From positions 1 to 14,519 of the forward strand of contig JAGNTT010000033.1 of NCBI GenBank assembly GCA_017987425.1: a stretch of DNA of 14,519 nt. The letters run 5' to 3'. The position numbers and the translations under genes are program-made. Source of the stretch: Candidatus Omnitrophota bacterium (GTDB lineage: Bacteria > Omnitrophota > Gorgyraeia > Zapsychrales > Fredricksoniimonadaceae). Below the pieces are notes generated by a model, which did no database searches, had not been told where the DNA came from, and saw only the letters and a list, made by a program, of their open reading frames with translations. Shown in pieces: positions 1 to 7,832 of the stretch (within the stretch, counting starts at the first letter, position 1; the number at the start of each line of letters is the position of its first letter).

Positions 1-617
1 ATGACGGATTTCAACACTGGAAACTGGAGAGAGATCTGGACATTGTTCTTATTGATGCGGCAAGGCCTTTCGGGAACGGATGCCTTTTGCCGGCGGGAAT
101 TCTGCGCGAACCGCTGTCATCTTTGAAGCGTGCCGATGTCCTGGTGCTCACGAAGACCGACCGCGCGGACATCAGCGAATTGAAAAAACAACTCGCGCTC
201 CTGTGTCCCGAAACGCCGATTGTGGAAACTGTTCACAAGCCTAAGTCGTTAACAAATGTTTATGCCGATGCATCGGCAGGTCTCGATCGAATCGTTGGAC
301 CGGTCATTGCTTTTTGCGCCATCGGCGATCCATTATCGTTCAAATCCCTGCTGATAGACCTTGGTGCAGATGTTAAAGAATTTGTTCATTTCATCGATCA
401 TCACTGCTATAGTGCCGAAGATATAAATACAATCAAGAATGCCTGTGACACTATCGGTGTCCGCACGGTGGTCACGACTGCCAAGGATGCCGTTAAGCTT
501 AATGCGTTTAAAGATGCATGGAACGGGTATGACGTTTTTGTGTTAAATATTCAAATCGAAATTATTCAAGGGGAGCAGCATCTCGCTGATGGGATCAACC
601 GTTTATTACATCGTTAA
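1..617 (+). CDS. lpxK: Tetraacyldisaccharide 4'-kinase LpxK, 5'-truncated by window edge
   Basis: LpxK uses ATP to phosphorylate the 4' position of the tetraacyldisaccharide 1-phosphate, making lipid IVA at the inner face of the cytoplasmic membrane. The reading frame is already open at base 3, and bases 1-2 fit the end of a GAT codon. The first residues would then complete the family motif DDGFQH. Downstream the frame reads LDIVLIDA, then PFGNG, LLPAG and LREP, all typical of LpxK. Further family marks are FCAIGDP (about 321-341), DHHCY (396-410) and TTAKDAVKL (about 475-500). About 204 residues are visible, matching the C-terminal two thirds of a protein usually 320-350 residues long. The P-loop half lies outside the window. 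A TTG at 87 is only an internal codon, because the conserved motifs start before it. The stop codon lies 29 bases inside the next gene, which suggests translational coupling. Confidence 0.93.
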   Translation, partial: DGFQHWKLERDLDIVLIDAARPFGNGCLLPAGILREPLSSLKRADVLVLTKTDRADISELKKQLALLCPETPIVETVHKPKSLTNVYADASAGLDRIVGPVIAFCAIGDPLSFKSLLIDLGADVKEFVHFIDHHCYSAEDINTIKNACDTIGVRTVVTTAKDAVKLNAFKDAWNGYDVFVLNIQIEIIQGEQHLADGINRLLHR

Positions 618-2544
618 AATCGCATCGTCCTTTCTTATGTGCCTGCCGGCCGGAATGGCTCTGGCTATTGGACGTTTCATCGGACTCATGGGTTATTACA
701 CGAGCATGCGCCGCAAACGGATTGCGTACAACAATCTGCGCACGGCATTTTGCGCGTTCAAAACTGACCTCGAGATCAGGCGGATATTAAAGAAGTGTTA
801 TAAGAATTTTGGTCAGAACATTGTCGAGCTTCTGCGTCTGCCTCTGGTGACCAAAAAAGGTTTCCGTCCGATGGTTTCTTCGGAAGGGCAAGAACATGTT
901 AAAGAAGCGCTGTCCCGAGGAAAAGGCGTTATCTTTCTTTCCATGCATTCCGGCAACTGGGAACTTTCCAATATTGTCGGAAGTATGCAGGGACACCCGT
1001 ACAATCTCATTGCTAACCCGCAGGTGAAGGCCGGGCTTCTCGATAATCTGCTGACATCTTACCGCGTGGCGGCAGGCTGTAAAATTATCAATCCCGGCGA
1101 CGGAACGCGCGAGATCATCCGCCGGCTAAAAAACAACGAGATCGTCACCCTTGTAGCCGACCAGGGCGGGCAGGAGGGGGAGCTGGTTTCATTTTTTGGC
1201 CGGAAGGCTTCGATGTCAACCGGCGCTGTGCGCCTCGCCCTCAAGCACGGCGCTGCCATCTGCCTGGTTGATATTTCCCGTAATGACGACGGAACTCATC
1301 GTCTGATTGTGGACCGTCCGCTGGAGCTTATCCGGACAGGTGAAGGGGACGAGGCTGATTTGACGGTCAATCTCGAGGCGATCATCAAAAGTTTCGAATA
1401 CAAGATCAATGGGCATCCGCATGAATATATGTGGTTCTATAAAATATGGAAATATTCCAAGAGCGCGAATATTGTGATTTTAAACGATGGACGAACAGGC
1501 CACCTGCGGCAGTCGCAGGCGCTGGCGGCCATCATCACCCAAGCCCTGGTGAAGAAAGAAAAGACGCCATTCTTAACAACGGTCGACATTTCAGTTAGAA
1601 AGCGCAGGCTTCTATCCTTGGCGGCATTTCTGGGGCAGTGGTTCTCCGATTTGCGCTCACCGGGGATATTAAAGCTCGTACTGGAGAAAGCATCATTCGA
1701 TCAGCTGATCGAGCGTAAGGCCGACTATATCATTTCATGCGGCTCGGCGGGCGCCGCCGTCAATTTTATGGCTTCACCATGGCAGATGGCCAAAAGTATC
1801 GCCATCCTTAAGCCCAAGCCGTTGTCCTTGAATTCTTTCGATCTGGTAGTCCTTCCCGAGCATGACGCGCCCAAAATTAAACCGACGAAGGCGGTTGTCG
1901 CGGTCACGCGCGCGGCTTTGAATCTTGTCGACAGCGACTACATGGAAGATCAGAAAAAGCTTCTGCTGAACCGTTTTTCTCATCTTAAAAACAGTTACCG
2001 CACCAAGATCGGCATCTTCATCGGCGGAGATACAAAAAATATTGAATTCACAGAATCGGTGATTAAAGTGCTCATTCATCAGGTGAAGGAAGTTGCCCTT
2101 CAGTTGAATGCGGACTTGCTTCTGACCACATCCCGGCGGACTCCCGAAAATATTGAACAGATTCTGTGGCGTGAGCTCAAGAAGTTCGAACGATGTTCTT
2201 TGATGATCAGCGCTGCCAATACCGATGTTCCCGAAGCTGTCGGCGGGATCCTCGGCCTTTCAGATTATATCCTGGTTTCCGGTGAAAGCATCTCCATGGT
2301 TTCTGAGGCTGTGAGCTCGGGAAAAAAGACAGTCGTTTTTAACGTCACCAACTCCGGGGATGCCGAAGCTCGGCTCAACAAATACGAACGTTTCGTCGAT
2401 ACGTTAAGTCACCAGGGCCATGTGGTTGTTTGTCCGGTCAAGGGAATCAGTAAAGCCTTGTACAACGTCATCAGCGACAAGATTCATTTGAAATCCATCA
2501 ACGACCGTGAGGCGATCGCCAGCGTTGTTGAGCGTATGGTTTGA
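589..2544 (+). CDS. Fusion protein: LpxL/HtrB-type lipid A acyltransferase + ELM1/GtrOC1-type putative glycosyltransferase
   Basis: This is a 651-residue protein with two domains. Residues 1 to about 288 look like a lysophospholipid acyltransferase of the LpxL/HtrB family, which adds secondary acyl chains to Kdo-lipid A at the inner membrane. A hydrophobic N-terminal stretch (about 10-38) could anchor it. The catalytic H-x4-E motif is HSGNWE, with H120 and E125. Later VADQGG and FFGR patterns also fit the family. From about residue 295 a second domain begins (ILNDGRTGH). It carries a glycine-rich GGD at 479-481, SRRTP at 515-519 and GESISMVSEA at 565-574. These match the ELM1 (DUF1022)/GtrOC1 family, thought to have a glycosyltransferase-B fold; its substrate is not known here. 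The start ATG at 589 follows AAGGGGAG (568-575) at a rather long 13-base spacing. The acyltransferase call is strong; the role of the second half is inferred from its neighbours. Confidence 0.85.
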   Translation: MGSTVYYIVKIASSFLMCLPAGMALAIGRFIGLMGYYTSMRRKRIAYNNLRTAFCAFKTDLEIRRILKKCYKNFGQNIVELLRLPLVTKKGFRPMVSSEGQEHVKEALSRGKGVIFLSMHSGNWELSNIVGSMQGHPYNLIANPQVKAGLLDNLLTSYRVAAGCKIINPGDGTREIIRRLKNNEIVTLVADQGGQEGELVSFFGRKASMSTGAVRLALKHGAAICLVDISRNDDGTHRLIVDRPLELIRTGEGDEADLTVNLEAIIKSFEYKINGHPHEYMWFYKIWKYSKSANIVILNDGRTGHLRQSQALAAIITQALVKKEKTPFLTTVDISVRKRRLLSLAAFLGQWFSDLRSPGILKLVLEKASFDQLIERKADYIISCGSAGAAVNFMASPWQMAKSIAILKPKPLSLNSFDLVVLPEHDAPKIKPTKAVVAVTRAALNLVDSDYMEDQKKLLLNRFSHLKNSYRTKIGIFIGGDTKNIEFTESVIKVLIHQVKEVALQLNADLLLTTSRRTPENIEQILWRELKKFERCSLMISAANTDVPEAVGGILGLSDYILVSGESISMVSEAVSSGKKTVVFNVTNSGDAEARLNKYERFVDTLSHQGHVVVCPVKGISKALYNVISDKIHLKSINDREAIASVVERMV

Positions 2545-2552
2545 AATTAGAT

Positions 2553-2623
2553 GGTTGATGGTGGATAGGAGATAGTGGGTGGTTAACGGTCTACTATCAA
2601 CCAACAACTATCAACTATAAACC
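2553..2623. repeat. Heptad-periodic inverted repeat in the intergenic gap
   Basis: The left arm (2553-2587) reads as successive 7-base units resembling GGTTGAT: GGTTGAT at 2553, GGTGGAT at 2560, AGGAGAT at 2567, AGTGGGT at 2574 and GGTTAAC at 2581. The right arm (2596-2623) has the complementary units ATCAACC, AACAACT, ATCAACT and ATAAACC. The array therefore switches strand in the middle and can fold into a long imperfect hairpin, with several G-T wobbles if transcribed. It fills most of the 112-base gap between the acyltransferase fusion and the GT4-GT9 fusion. Similar heptad repeats occur between genes in various bacteria (from memory, unverified). Its role is unknown. Confidence 0.7.
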
Positions 2624-2656
2624 GCAACCACTGGTTTTTAATTAAACGTCCTCCTA

Positions 2657-4744
2657 ATGAAAATCCTTCAGATCCTTCCAGAACTTAATGTCGGCGGAGT
2701 TGAAACAGGCACCGTCGACTTCGCCAAATATTTGGTCGAACATGGGCATGAGTCCATCGTCGTATCCAACGGCGGCAAGCTGGTCGACCAGCTGGTCAAG
2801 GACGGTTCCCGTCATTACACTCTGCCCGTCCATAAGAAATCCCTGATTTCAATGATCCAGTGTTATCACAAGCTGGTCAATATTCTTCTCAAGGAGAAAG
2901 TGGATGTCGTGCACGCGCGTTCGCGCGTTCCGGCCTGGATTGCCTATTTCGCCAGCCGCAAAGCCAAGGCGGCGTTTATCACAACCTGCCACGGATATTA
3001 TTCCAGCAACCCTTTGAGCAGGGTCATGGGATTAAGCAAACTTGTCATCGTCATCAGCGAAGTCATCGGCCGTCACATGGTTCATGATTTCAAAGTGCCT
3101 TCTGAAAATATCCGTCTGATATCCCGCAGTGTCGATCTTTCCAAGTTCAATCTGCCGCGCCGCACGGAGAAAACGTATCCGGTCATCGCCATTGTGGGGC
3201 GCATTTCGCCCATTAAGGGGCATGAATATTTTCTCAAAGCCATGGTCAAAGTTGTGAGGGCCAAACCGTTTTGTAAAATTTGGATCATCGGTGACGCGCC
3301 CGCGTCCAAACCGGAATATAAACAGGAACTGGAAGTTTTAGCCCGCCGTCTGGGCCTGCGAAATCACGTCGAATTTTTAGGCAGCCGTTCGGATGTTCCC
3401 CAGCTTTTGTCGCAGGTGGATGTGCTGGTGATGGCGACAGTCACTCAAGAAGCATTCGGCCGCGTGATCATCGAGGGGCAGGCGGCCGGGGTCCCGGTGG
3501 TGGCGACTAAAATCGGCGGCATCATCGAGGTGGTTGATCATGAGCGTACCGGGCTTCTCGTGCTTCCGAAAGACACGGAAGGAATGGCAGACGCGGTGCT
3601 GCGTCTCTTGAACGAACCGAAGTTCAGCCAGTCGCTTGTAGCCGAAGCGAAAAAGAAGATTGCCGAGAAGTATACGTTGAAACATATGGCTGAAGCTACG
3701 CTCAAGGTTTATACGGAGCTGCTGACTTCGGTGACCATCCTCGTCGTCAAATTAAGCGCGATGGGGGATGTTGTCCTGGTGACGGCCTCTTTGAAGGCGC
3801 TGCGCGAAAAATATCCGGATGCCAAGATTTACTGTCTGGTCGGCCGTAATTCCGCCATCCTTTTGCAGAAGTGTCCATACATCAACGGCGTCATTCCTTT
3901 TGATTTGGAGAAGAGAAAAAATATCGGCTATGTTCTTTCAATCGCGCGCGCGTTACGCAAATATCAGTTCGACCAGTTTATCGATTTTCAAAATAACCGG
4001 TTGAGCCACTGGCTGGCCCTTTTAAGCTGGCCGCGGGAAAGTTACGGGTTTGACAACGGCAAGTGGGGAGGTTGGCTGACGGATAAAATTAAGAATGACG
4101 TCACTGCCATCGGTCCGGTTGAACATCAATTCCGCATTCTGAAAATGCTAGGCATTAACTATAACAAGAATGCACAGCTGGGACTTTGGCCATCGGACAT
4201 GGACGTCGAGCACGTGCAGAATCTGCTCGATTCCGAATGGCTTGGGCATGGCAAGAATATCGTCGGCATCAATCTGGCCGCTTCCGAAAAGTGGGGAACG
4301 AAGAACTGGCCTGTTGAACACATCGCCCGTCTGTGCGATCTTCTGGCGGCGGAGAACATGCGCGTTGTGTTAACCGGGCAATCAAAGGACAAAATGCTGG
4401 TGCGTCAGCTGATGAGTCTGACTAAATCGAAGCCTGTTAATTTTGTGGGGAAGACCAATATTCTGCAGCTGGCGGCCCTGATTAAGAAATGCCGCGTTTA
4501 TCTGACGCCGGATTCCGCGCCCATGCATCTGGCCGCGGCCATGGGGGTGCCGTTTGTTGCTCTCTTCGGTCCGACCGATGCGGTGCGGCATCTTCCGCCC
4601 GCCAAACGTTTTTCGGTCATGAAACGGGACCTGACTTGCGCGCCTTGTTACGACGGCACCAATTGCAAGATCACGACTCATGCCTGCATGCGTGAAATAT
4701 CTCCCGAAGACGTCTTTGCCAAAATCAAAGAACTGATCAGGTGA
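2657..4744 (+). CDS. Fusion glycosyltransferase: GT4 domain + GT9 (heptosyltransferase-like) domain
   Basis: The 695-residue protein joins two complete glycosyltransferases. Residues 1 to about 358 form a GT4 enzyme: the start MKILQILPELNVGGVE is a classic N-terminal glycine-rich loop, and the EX7E sugar-nucleotide motif lies at E265-E273. From residue 359 a full GT9 domain follows, starting VTILVVKLSAMGD, with the putative catalytic D371. It has the donor-site segment DSAPMHLAAA from D619, then LFGPT, and a tail with four cysteines (C661, C664, C670, C677). The SGP usual in GT9 is SAP here. No linker separates the domains. The GT9 half starts at a GTG (3731) preceded by GGAG, so it may once have been, or may still be, a separately translated unit. 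The ATG at 2657 fits the family but has no Shine-Dalgarno sequence. The protein probably adds two successive sugars to the LPS core in the cytoplasm; the sugars cannot be named. Confidence 0.88.
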   Translation: MKILQILPELNVGGVETGTVDFAKYLVEHGHESIVVSNGGKLVDQLVKDGSRHYTLPVHKKSLISMIQCYHKLVNILLKEKVDVVHARSRVPAWIAYFASRKAKAAFITTCHGYYSSNPLSRVMGLSKLVIVISEVIGRHMVHDFKVPSENIRLISRSVDLSKFNLPRRTEKTYPVIAIVGRISPIKGHEYFLKAMVKVVRAKPFCKIWIIGDAPASKPEYKQELEVLARRLGLRNHVEFLGSRSDVPQLLSQVDVLVMATVTQEAFGRVIIEGQAAGVPVVATKIGGIIEVVDHERTGLLVLPKDTEGMADAVLRLLNEPKFSQSLVAEAKKKIAEKYTLKHMAEATLKVYTELLTSVTILVVKLSAMGDVVLVTASLKALREKYPDAKIYCLVGRNSAILLQKCPYINGVIPFDLEKRKNIGYVLSIARALRKYQFDQFIDFQNNRLSHWLALLSWPRESYGFDNGKWGGWLTDKIKNDVTAIGPVEHQFRILKMLGINYNKNAQLGLWPSDMDVEHVQNLLDSEWLGHGKNIVGINLAASEKWGTKNWPVEHIARLCDLLAAENMRVVLTGQSKDKMLVRQLMSLTKSKPVNFVGKTNILQLAALIKKCRVYLTPDSAPMHLAAAMGVPFVALFGPTDAVRHLPPAKRFSVMKRDLTCAPCYDGTNCKITTHACMREISPEDVFAKIKELIR

Positions 4745-4748
4745 TTCT

Positions 4749-5843
4749 ATGAAAATATTGTTCCTTGCTAATCATTTCAATACCGGCGGCATCAGCAGTT
4801 ACCTGTTGACGTTGACCCGCGGGTTCATCGATGCCGGCCATGGCGTGTATGCTTTGACCAGCGGAGGGAATCTGGTCGGGTCGTTCGAATCTCTGGGGGG
4901 CAAACATTTCGAATTCGGATTTCGCGTGAAGTCCGACGGCGATCCGAGAATTTATTTTTCCCTGCCGCATGCCGAAACATTCGCGAAGCTCGGGATTGAT
5001 GTCGTTCATTCCAATACCCGGGCGGGACAGATTATGGGGGAGAGATACGCGAAACATTTAAACGCGGTTCATTTCTCCACGTGCCACGGTTTTTTCAAGC
5101 CGAAGATTATCCGCCGGCTTTTTCCGTGCTGGGGAAAAAAGGTTGTGGCGATCAGCAGCCCGGTGCGGGATCATTTATTGAACGATTTCCACGTGGAGCC
5201 TTCCCGTGTTGCCTTGATCCCAAACGGCATCGATCTGGCCCGGTTTGTGATTCCGAGTCAGACGGCAAGAGAGGAGACCCGGCGGAAATTTCGGGTCAAC
5301 GCTTCACCCATCGTTGGCATCATTGCCCGGCTCTCCGATGTCAAAGGCCACGCCGATCTCATCCGGGCATTTAAGATTGTTGTCGGGAAATTTCCGGACG
5401 CGAAACTTTTGATTGTCGGCGAAGGTCCCCTTGAAGATGACCTGCGGCGTATTGTTGACGGGCTTGGGCTAGTCAAGAATGTCGAGTTTTGGAAGATTGT
5501 CAATCTGACCGCCGATGTGCTTCCTTTGTTTGATGTGTTTGTGATGCCGTCATTGCAGGAAGGTTTGGGGCTTGCCGTGCTGGAGGCGCAGGCCATGGGG
5601 CTTCCGGTCGTTGTCACGCGCGTCGGCGGGCTTCCGGACATTGTGGAGCATAACCGCACCGGTATTTTGGTGGACCCGCAACATCCCGCGGCATTAGCCG
5701 AGGCTATCTGCGGTGTTCTGGCCAACCCGGCCCATGCATGGGACATGGGAAGAGCGGCTCGCATGTTTGTTGAGAAAAATTATTCATCCGCAAAAATGGT
5801 GCGATTGACTTTGGATATGTACGAGGGGTCGGCTGGGCGATGA
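4749..5843 (+). CDS. GT4 family glycosyltransferase
   Basis: This 364-residue retaining glycosyltransferase of the GT4 family probably transfers a sugar from a nucleotide donor to the growing LPS core on the cytoplasmic face of the inner membrane. The N-terminal acceptor-side Rossmann fold starts MKILFLANHFNTGGISSYL with the usual glycine-rich loop. The segment LIPNGIDLARF leads into the donor-side fold, which contains ARLSDVKGH, LLIVGEGP and the EX7E motif (E271 to E279, EGLGLAVLE), followed by VGGLPDIVEHNRTG. Length and motifs are complete. It starts four bases after the preceding stop codon, and the Shine-Dalgarno-like AGGTGA overlaps that stop. Its own TGA overlaps the next ATG. It resembles the GT4 half of its upstream neighbour in layout but is clearly divergent, so a distant duplication is possible. 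The donor and acceptor cannot be deduced from sequence alone. Confidence 0.9.
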   Translation: MKILFLANHFNTGGISSYLLTLTRGFIDAGHGVYALTSGGNLVGSFESLGGKHFEFGFRVKSDGDPRIYFSLPHAETFAKLGIDVVHSNTRAGQIMGERYAKHLNAVHFSTCHGFFKPKIIRRLFPCWGKKVVAISSPVRDHLLNDFHVEPSRVALIPNGIDLARFVIPSQTAREETRRKFRVNASPIVGIIARLSDVKGHADLIRAFKIVVGKFPDAKLLIVGEGPLEDDLRRIVDGLGLVKNVEFWKIVNLTADVLPLFDVFVMPSLQEGLGLAVLEAQAMGLPVVVTRVGGLPDIVEHNRTGILVDPQHPAALAEAICGVLANPAHAWDMGRAARMFVEKNYSSAKMVRLTLDMYEGSAGR

Positions 5844-6853
5844 ATAACATTCTGGTCGTAAACGTCAACTGGCTGGGGGATGCTATTTTCTCGACGCCTG
5901 TATTTAAGGCCTTGAAAAAGGCTTACCCGAACGCTCACGTAAGCTGTCTTGCCGTTCCGAGGGTGAAGGATGTGCTTAACAACTGTCCGTTTATCGATGA
6001 GGTGCTCGTTTACGATGAGAAAGGCAAGCATTTCTATCCGTGGGCAAAGCTGAATATGATTTTGGAGCTGCGCGGCAAGAAGTTCGATGCCGCGTTCATG
6101 CTGCATCGATCCATGACGCGCGCGCTGTTGGTTTATCTCGCCGGAATTCCGCAGAGGATCGGTTATGGTACAAAAAAGCAGTCGCATTTTCTGACTCAAA
6201 CGGTTGTTCTGGAATCACCGGACCTCCATCGCTCGGATGAATATCTAAAAGTGGTCGAGGGTTTTGGCGTCCCTGTCGATGATCGGGCGTGTGAACTGAA
6301 TGTTTCTGCGGAGCGTTCATCCGCTGTTGAACAGAAACTTGCGGCATCCGGCATCAAGTCCGGCGATTCCTTGGTGGTGGTCAACACCGGCGGGAATTGG
6401 GATTTAAAGAGGTGGCCCGCTGAATACTTCAGCAGGCTCATCGCGCGTTTGGTTCAAGAAACCGGCGTGAAGATTTTGATCCCCGGTGCACCGAGCGACA
6501 AGGAGCTGGTCGGGCGGATCGCCCGTGATTCCGGCGTCGATCCTGTTGTTTGGGCGGGCGAAACAAGTCTGGAAGAACTTTTTGCGCTTTTTAAACGCGC
6601 GGATGTCGTGATTTCTAATGATTCCGGTCCTCTGCATGTGGCCGCGGCCGTCGGAACGGATACGATCGCGCTCTTCGGTCCCACTCGCCCGGAAATCACC
6701 GGACCGCGCGGCCGGGGACGTGCGGTTGTCCTTCATAAGGAAATCGGGTGCAACAAAACGCCGTGCTATCATCTGGGTTGTTTGCAGAACGAATGCATGC
6801 GCGTCATAACGGTGGACGATGTTTTCAAAGCTTACCAAAAACTCCGAAGTTAA
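5840..6853 (+). CDS. GT9 glycosyltransferase, heptosyltransferase II (WaaF)-like, first of three tandem genes
   Basis: This 337-residue GT9 enzyme most resembles ADP-heptose:LPS heptosyltransferases (WaaF/WaaC type), which build the inner core in the cytoplasm. The N-terminus ILVVNVNWLGDAIFSTPVF carries the family glycine-aspartate pair, with D14 the likely catalytic base. The C-terminal half has NTGGNWDLKRWP, then NDSGPLHVAAA (N260 to A270) and LFGPTRPEITGP (FGPT at 279-282), close to the WaaF consensus for donor binding. The tail has four cysteines at exact five-residue steps (C304, C309, C314, C319), followed by M and an ITVDDVF segment shared with neighbouring GT9 proteins. Its ATG overlaps the upstream stop as ATGA, with GAGGGG at 5823-5828 as ribosome binding site. 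Of the four GT9 domains here, this is the best candidate for a true heptosyltransferase, but the donor is inferred. Confidence 0.88.
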   Translation: MNNILVVNVNWLGDAIFSTPVFKALKKAYPNAHVSCLAVPRVKDVLNNCPFIDEVLVYDEKGKHFYPWAKLNMILELRGKKFDAAFMLHRSMTRALLVYLAGIPQRIGYGTKKQSHFLTQTVVLESPDLHRSDEYLKVVEGFGVPVDDRACELNVSAERSSAVEQKLAASGIKSGDSLVVVNTGGNWDLKRWPAEYFSRLIARLVQETGVKILIPGAPSDKELVGRIARDSGVDPVVWAGETSLEELFALFKRADVVISNDSGPLHVAAAVGTDTIALFGPTRPEITGPRGRGRAVVLHKEIGCNKTPCYHLGCLQNECMRVITVDDVFKAYQKLRS

Positions 6854-7832
6854 AAACATTCTCGTCGTCTCATTGACCAACATCGGCGATATCCTTGTGA
6901 TTTCGCCGGCCATGGATATTCTTCTCAATGACTTTCCTAAGGCCAGGATGTCCGTTGTTGTCGGTCCTAAAGGTCGCTCACTATTTGAGGAAAATCCCAA
7001 CATCGAGCGCGTGTATATTTATGATAAACATGCCGATCTTAAAGCAAAAATGACATGGCTTTCGAATCTGCGCCGGCAGAAGTTCGATGCTGTCGTGGAT
7101 TTCCGTAATTCGTTTTTACCCTTCCTGGTTCATACGCGCACGCGTACGGCTCCCATATTATTTATGCCCAAGGGGCTGCATCTGGTGGATAAGCATCTTG
7201 TGCGTCTAAAAGATATTTATGAATTTTCCGGCAAATCCCAGGACCGTAAGGCCATCGTAATCTTGCCCAAGGACAGGGAGTATGTCGATTCACTTTTGAC
7301 GGGCCACATTCGTCCCGGCGAAAAATTTGTTTTGATCGCACCGGTCGCCGCGGATTCGGCGAAGACCTGGACGCCCGAGGGTTTTGCCAAGGTTTCCGAT
7401 CAATTGATCGAACAATATGGTTTTAAGGTGGTCATGGTTGGCGGCGCCGAAAACACCGCCGTCATGGAAAATATCCAGTCGCAAATGAAGCACCGGATAC
7501 TGGCTCTCGCCGGACGGACGAATCTTGTGCAGGTCGCTGAGATCGTTAAACGGTCGTTCTTTTCGATCGTGCACGACAGCGGCATCATGCACATCGCCAG
7601 TTATTTTAACAAGCCGGCGCTGGCTCTTTTTGGTCACACAGATCCGCATCTTTCCGGCCCGTGGTCGGAAGGCAGCGGTTACATCTGGAAAAATAAACAA
7701 TGCCCCCGGTGTGCCGATATGGAAAACCGTGAAAAGTCCCACAGCTGCATGAGCGCGATTACGCCGGAAGATGTCCTGCAATGCATTGAAGTTTCCGGCG
7801 ACCGCGTTAAGATTTCTACATTAGAGATATGA
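6819..7832 (+). CDS. GT9 glycosyltransferase, second of three tandem genes
   Basis: This is a 337-residue GT9-family transferase. The fold begins KNILVVSLTNIGDILVISPAM with the conserved D24, after an N-terminal extension of about ten residues. The start is fixed. A TAA in this frame lies at 6807-6809, the ATG at 6819 is the only start codon before the conserved region, and it lies 35 bases inside the preceding gene. The donor-side motif is HDSGIMHIAS (H252 onward), so the usual P after DSG is I, and FGPT is replaced by FGHTDP. This suggests a different donor or acceptor from its upstream neighbour. The tail has C295, C298 and C310 in a CPRC...CMSAITPEDV pattern. A weak GGTGGA precedes the start at very short spacing, so translation probably depends on coupling. 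The product likely adds a core sugar, possibly heptose. Catalytic competence is plausible because the key aspartate is present. Confidence 0.87.
   Translation: MFSKLTKNSEVKNILVVSLTNIGDILVISPAMDILLNDFPKARMSVVVGPKGRSLFEENPNIERVYIYDKHADLKAKMTWLSNLRRQKFDAVVDFRNSFLPFLVHTRTRTAPILFMPKGLHLVDKHLVRLKDIYEFSGKSQDRKAIVILPKDREYVDSLLTGHIRPGEKFVLIAPVAADSAKTWTPEGFAKVSDQLIEQYGFKVVMVGGAENTAVMENIQSQMKHRILALAGRTNLVQVAEIVKRSFFSIVHDSGIMHIASYFNKPALALFGHTDPHLSGPWSEGSGYIWKNKQCPRCADMENREKSHSCMSAITPEDVLQCIEVSGDRVKISTLEI

Noticed and set aside
2626..2640. Possible rho-independent terminator (AACC, ACT loop, GGTT, then T run)
   Set aside because: The stem is only four base pairs with weak A-T ends. The T run is short and partly belongs to the stem, so it is unlikely to stop transcription alone.
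2545..2656. Promoter for the glycosyltransferase genes (TATAAA at 2616-2621 as -10)
   Set aside because: No acceptable -35 hexamer lies 16-18 bases upstream, and the A/T pattern is explained by the heptad repeat.
3731..4744. Treating the GT9 half of the fusion as its own gene starting at GTG 3731
   Set aside because: The frame is continuous with the GT4 domain and has no stop. The simplest reading is one fused protein, so the internal start is kept only as a possibility.
6404..7003. Long open frame of 199 codons on the minus strand
   Set aside because: It lies opposite two well-supported GT9 genes, has no recognisable motif and looks like a shadow frame. Other minus-strand frames, such as 5258-5764 and 7290-7781, were rejected for the same reason.
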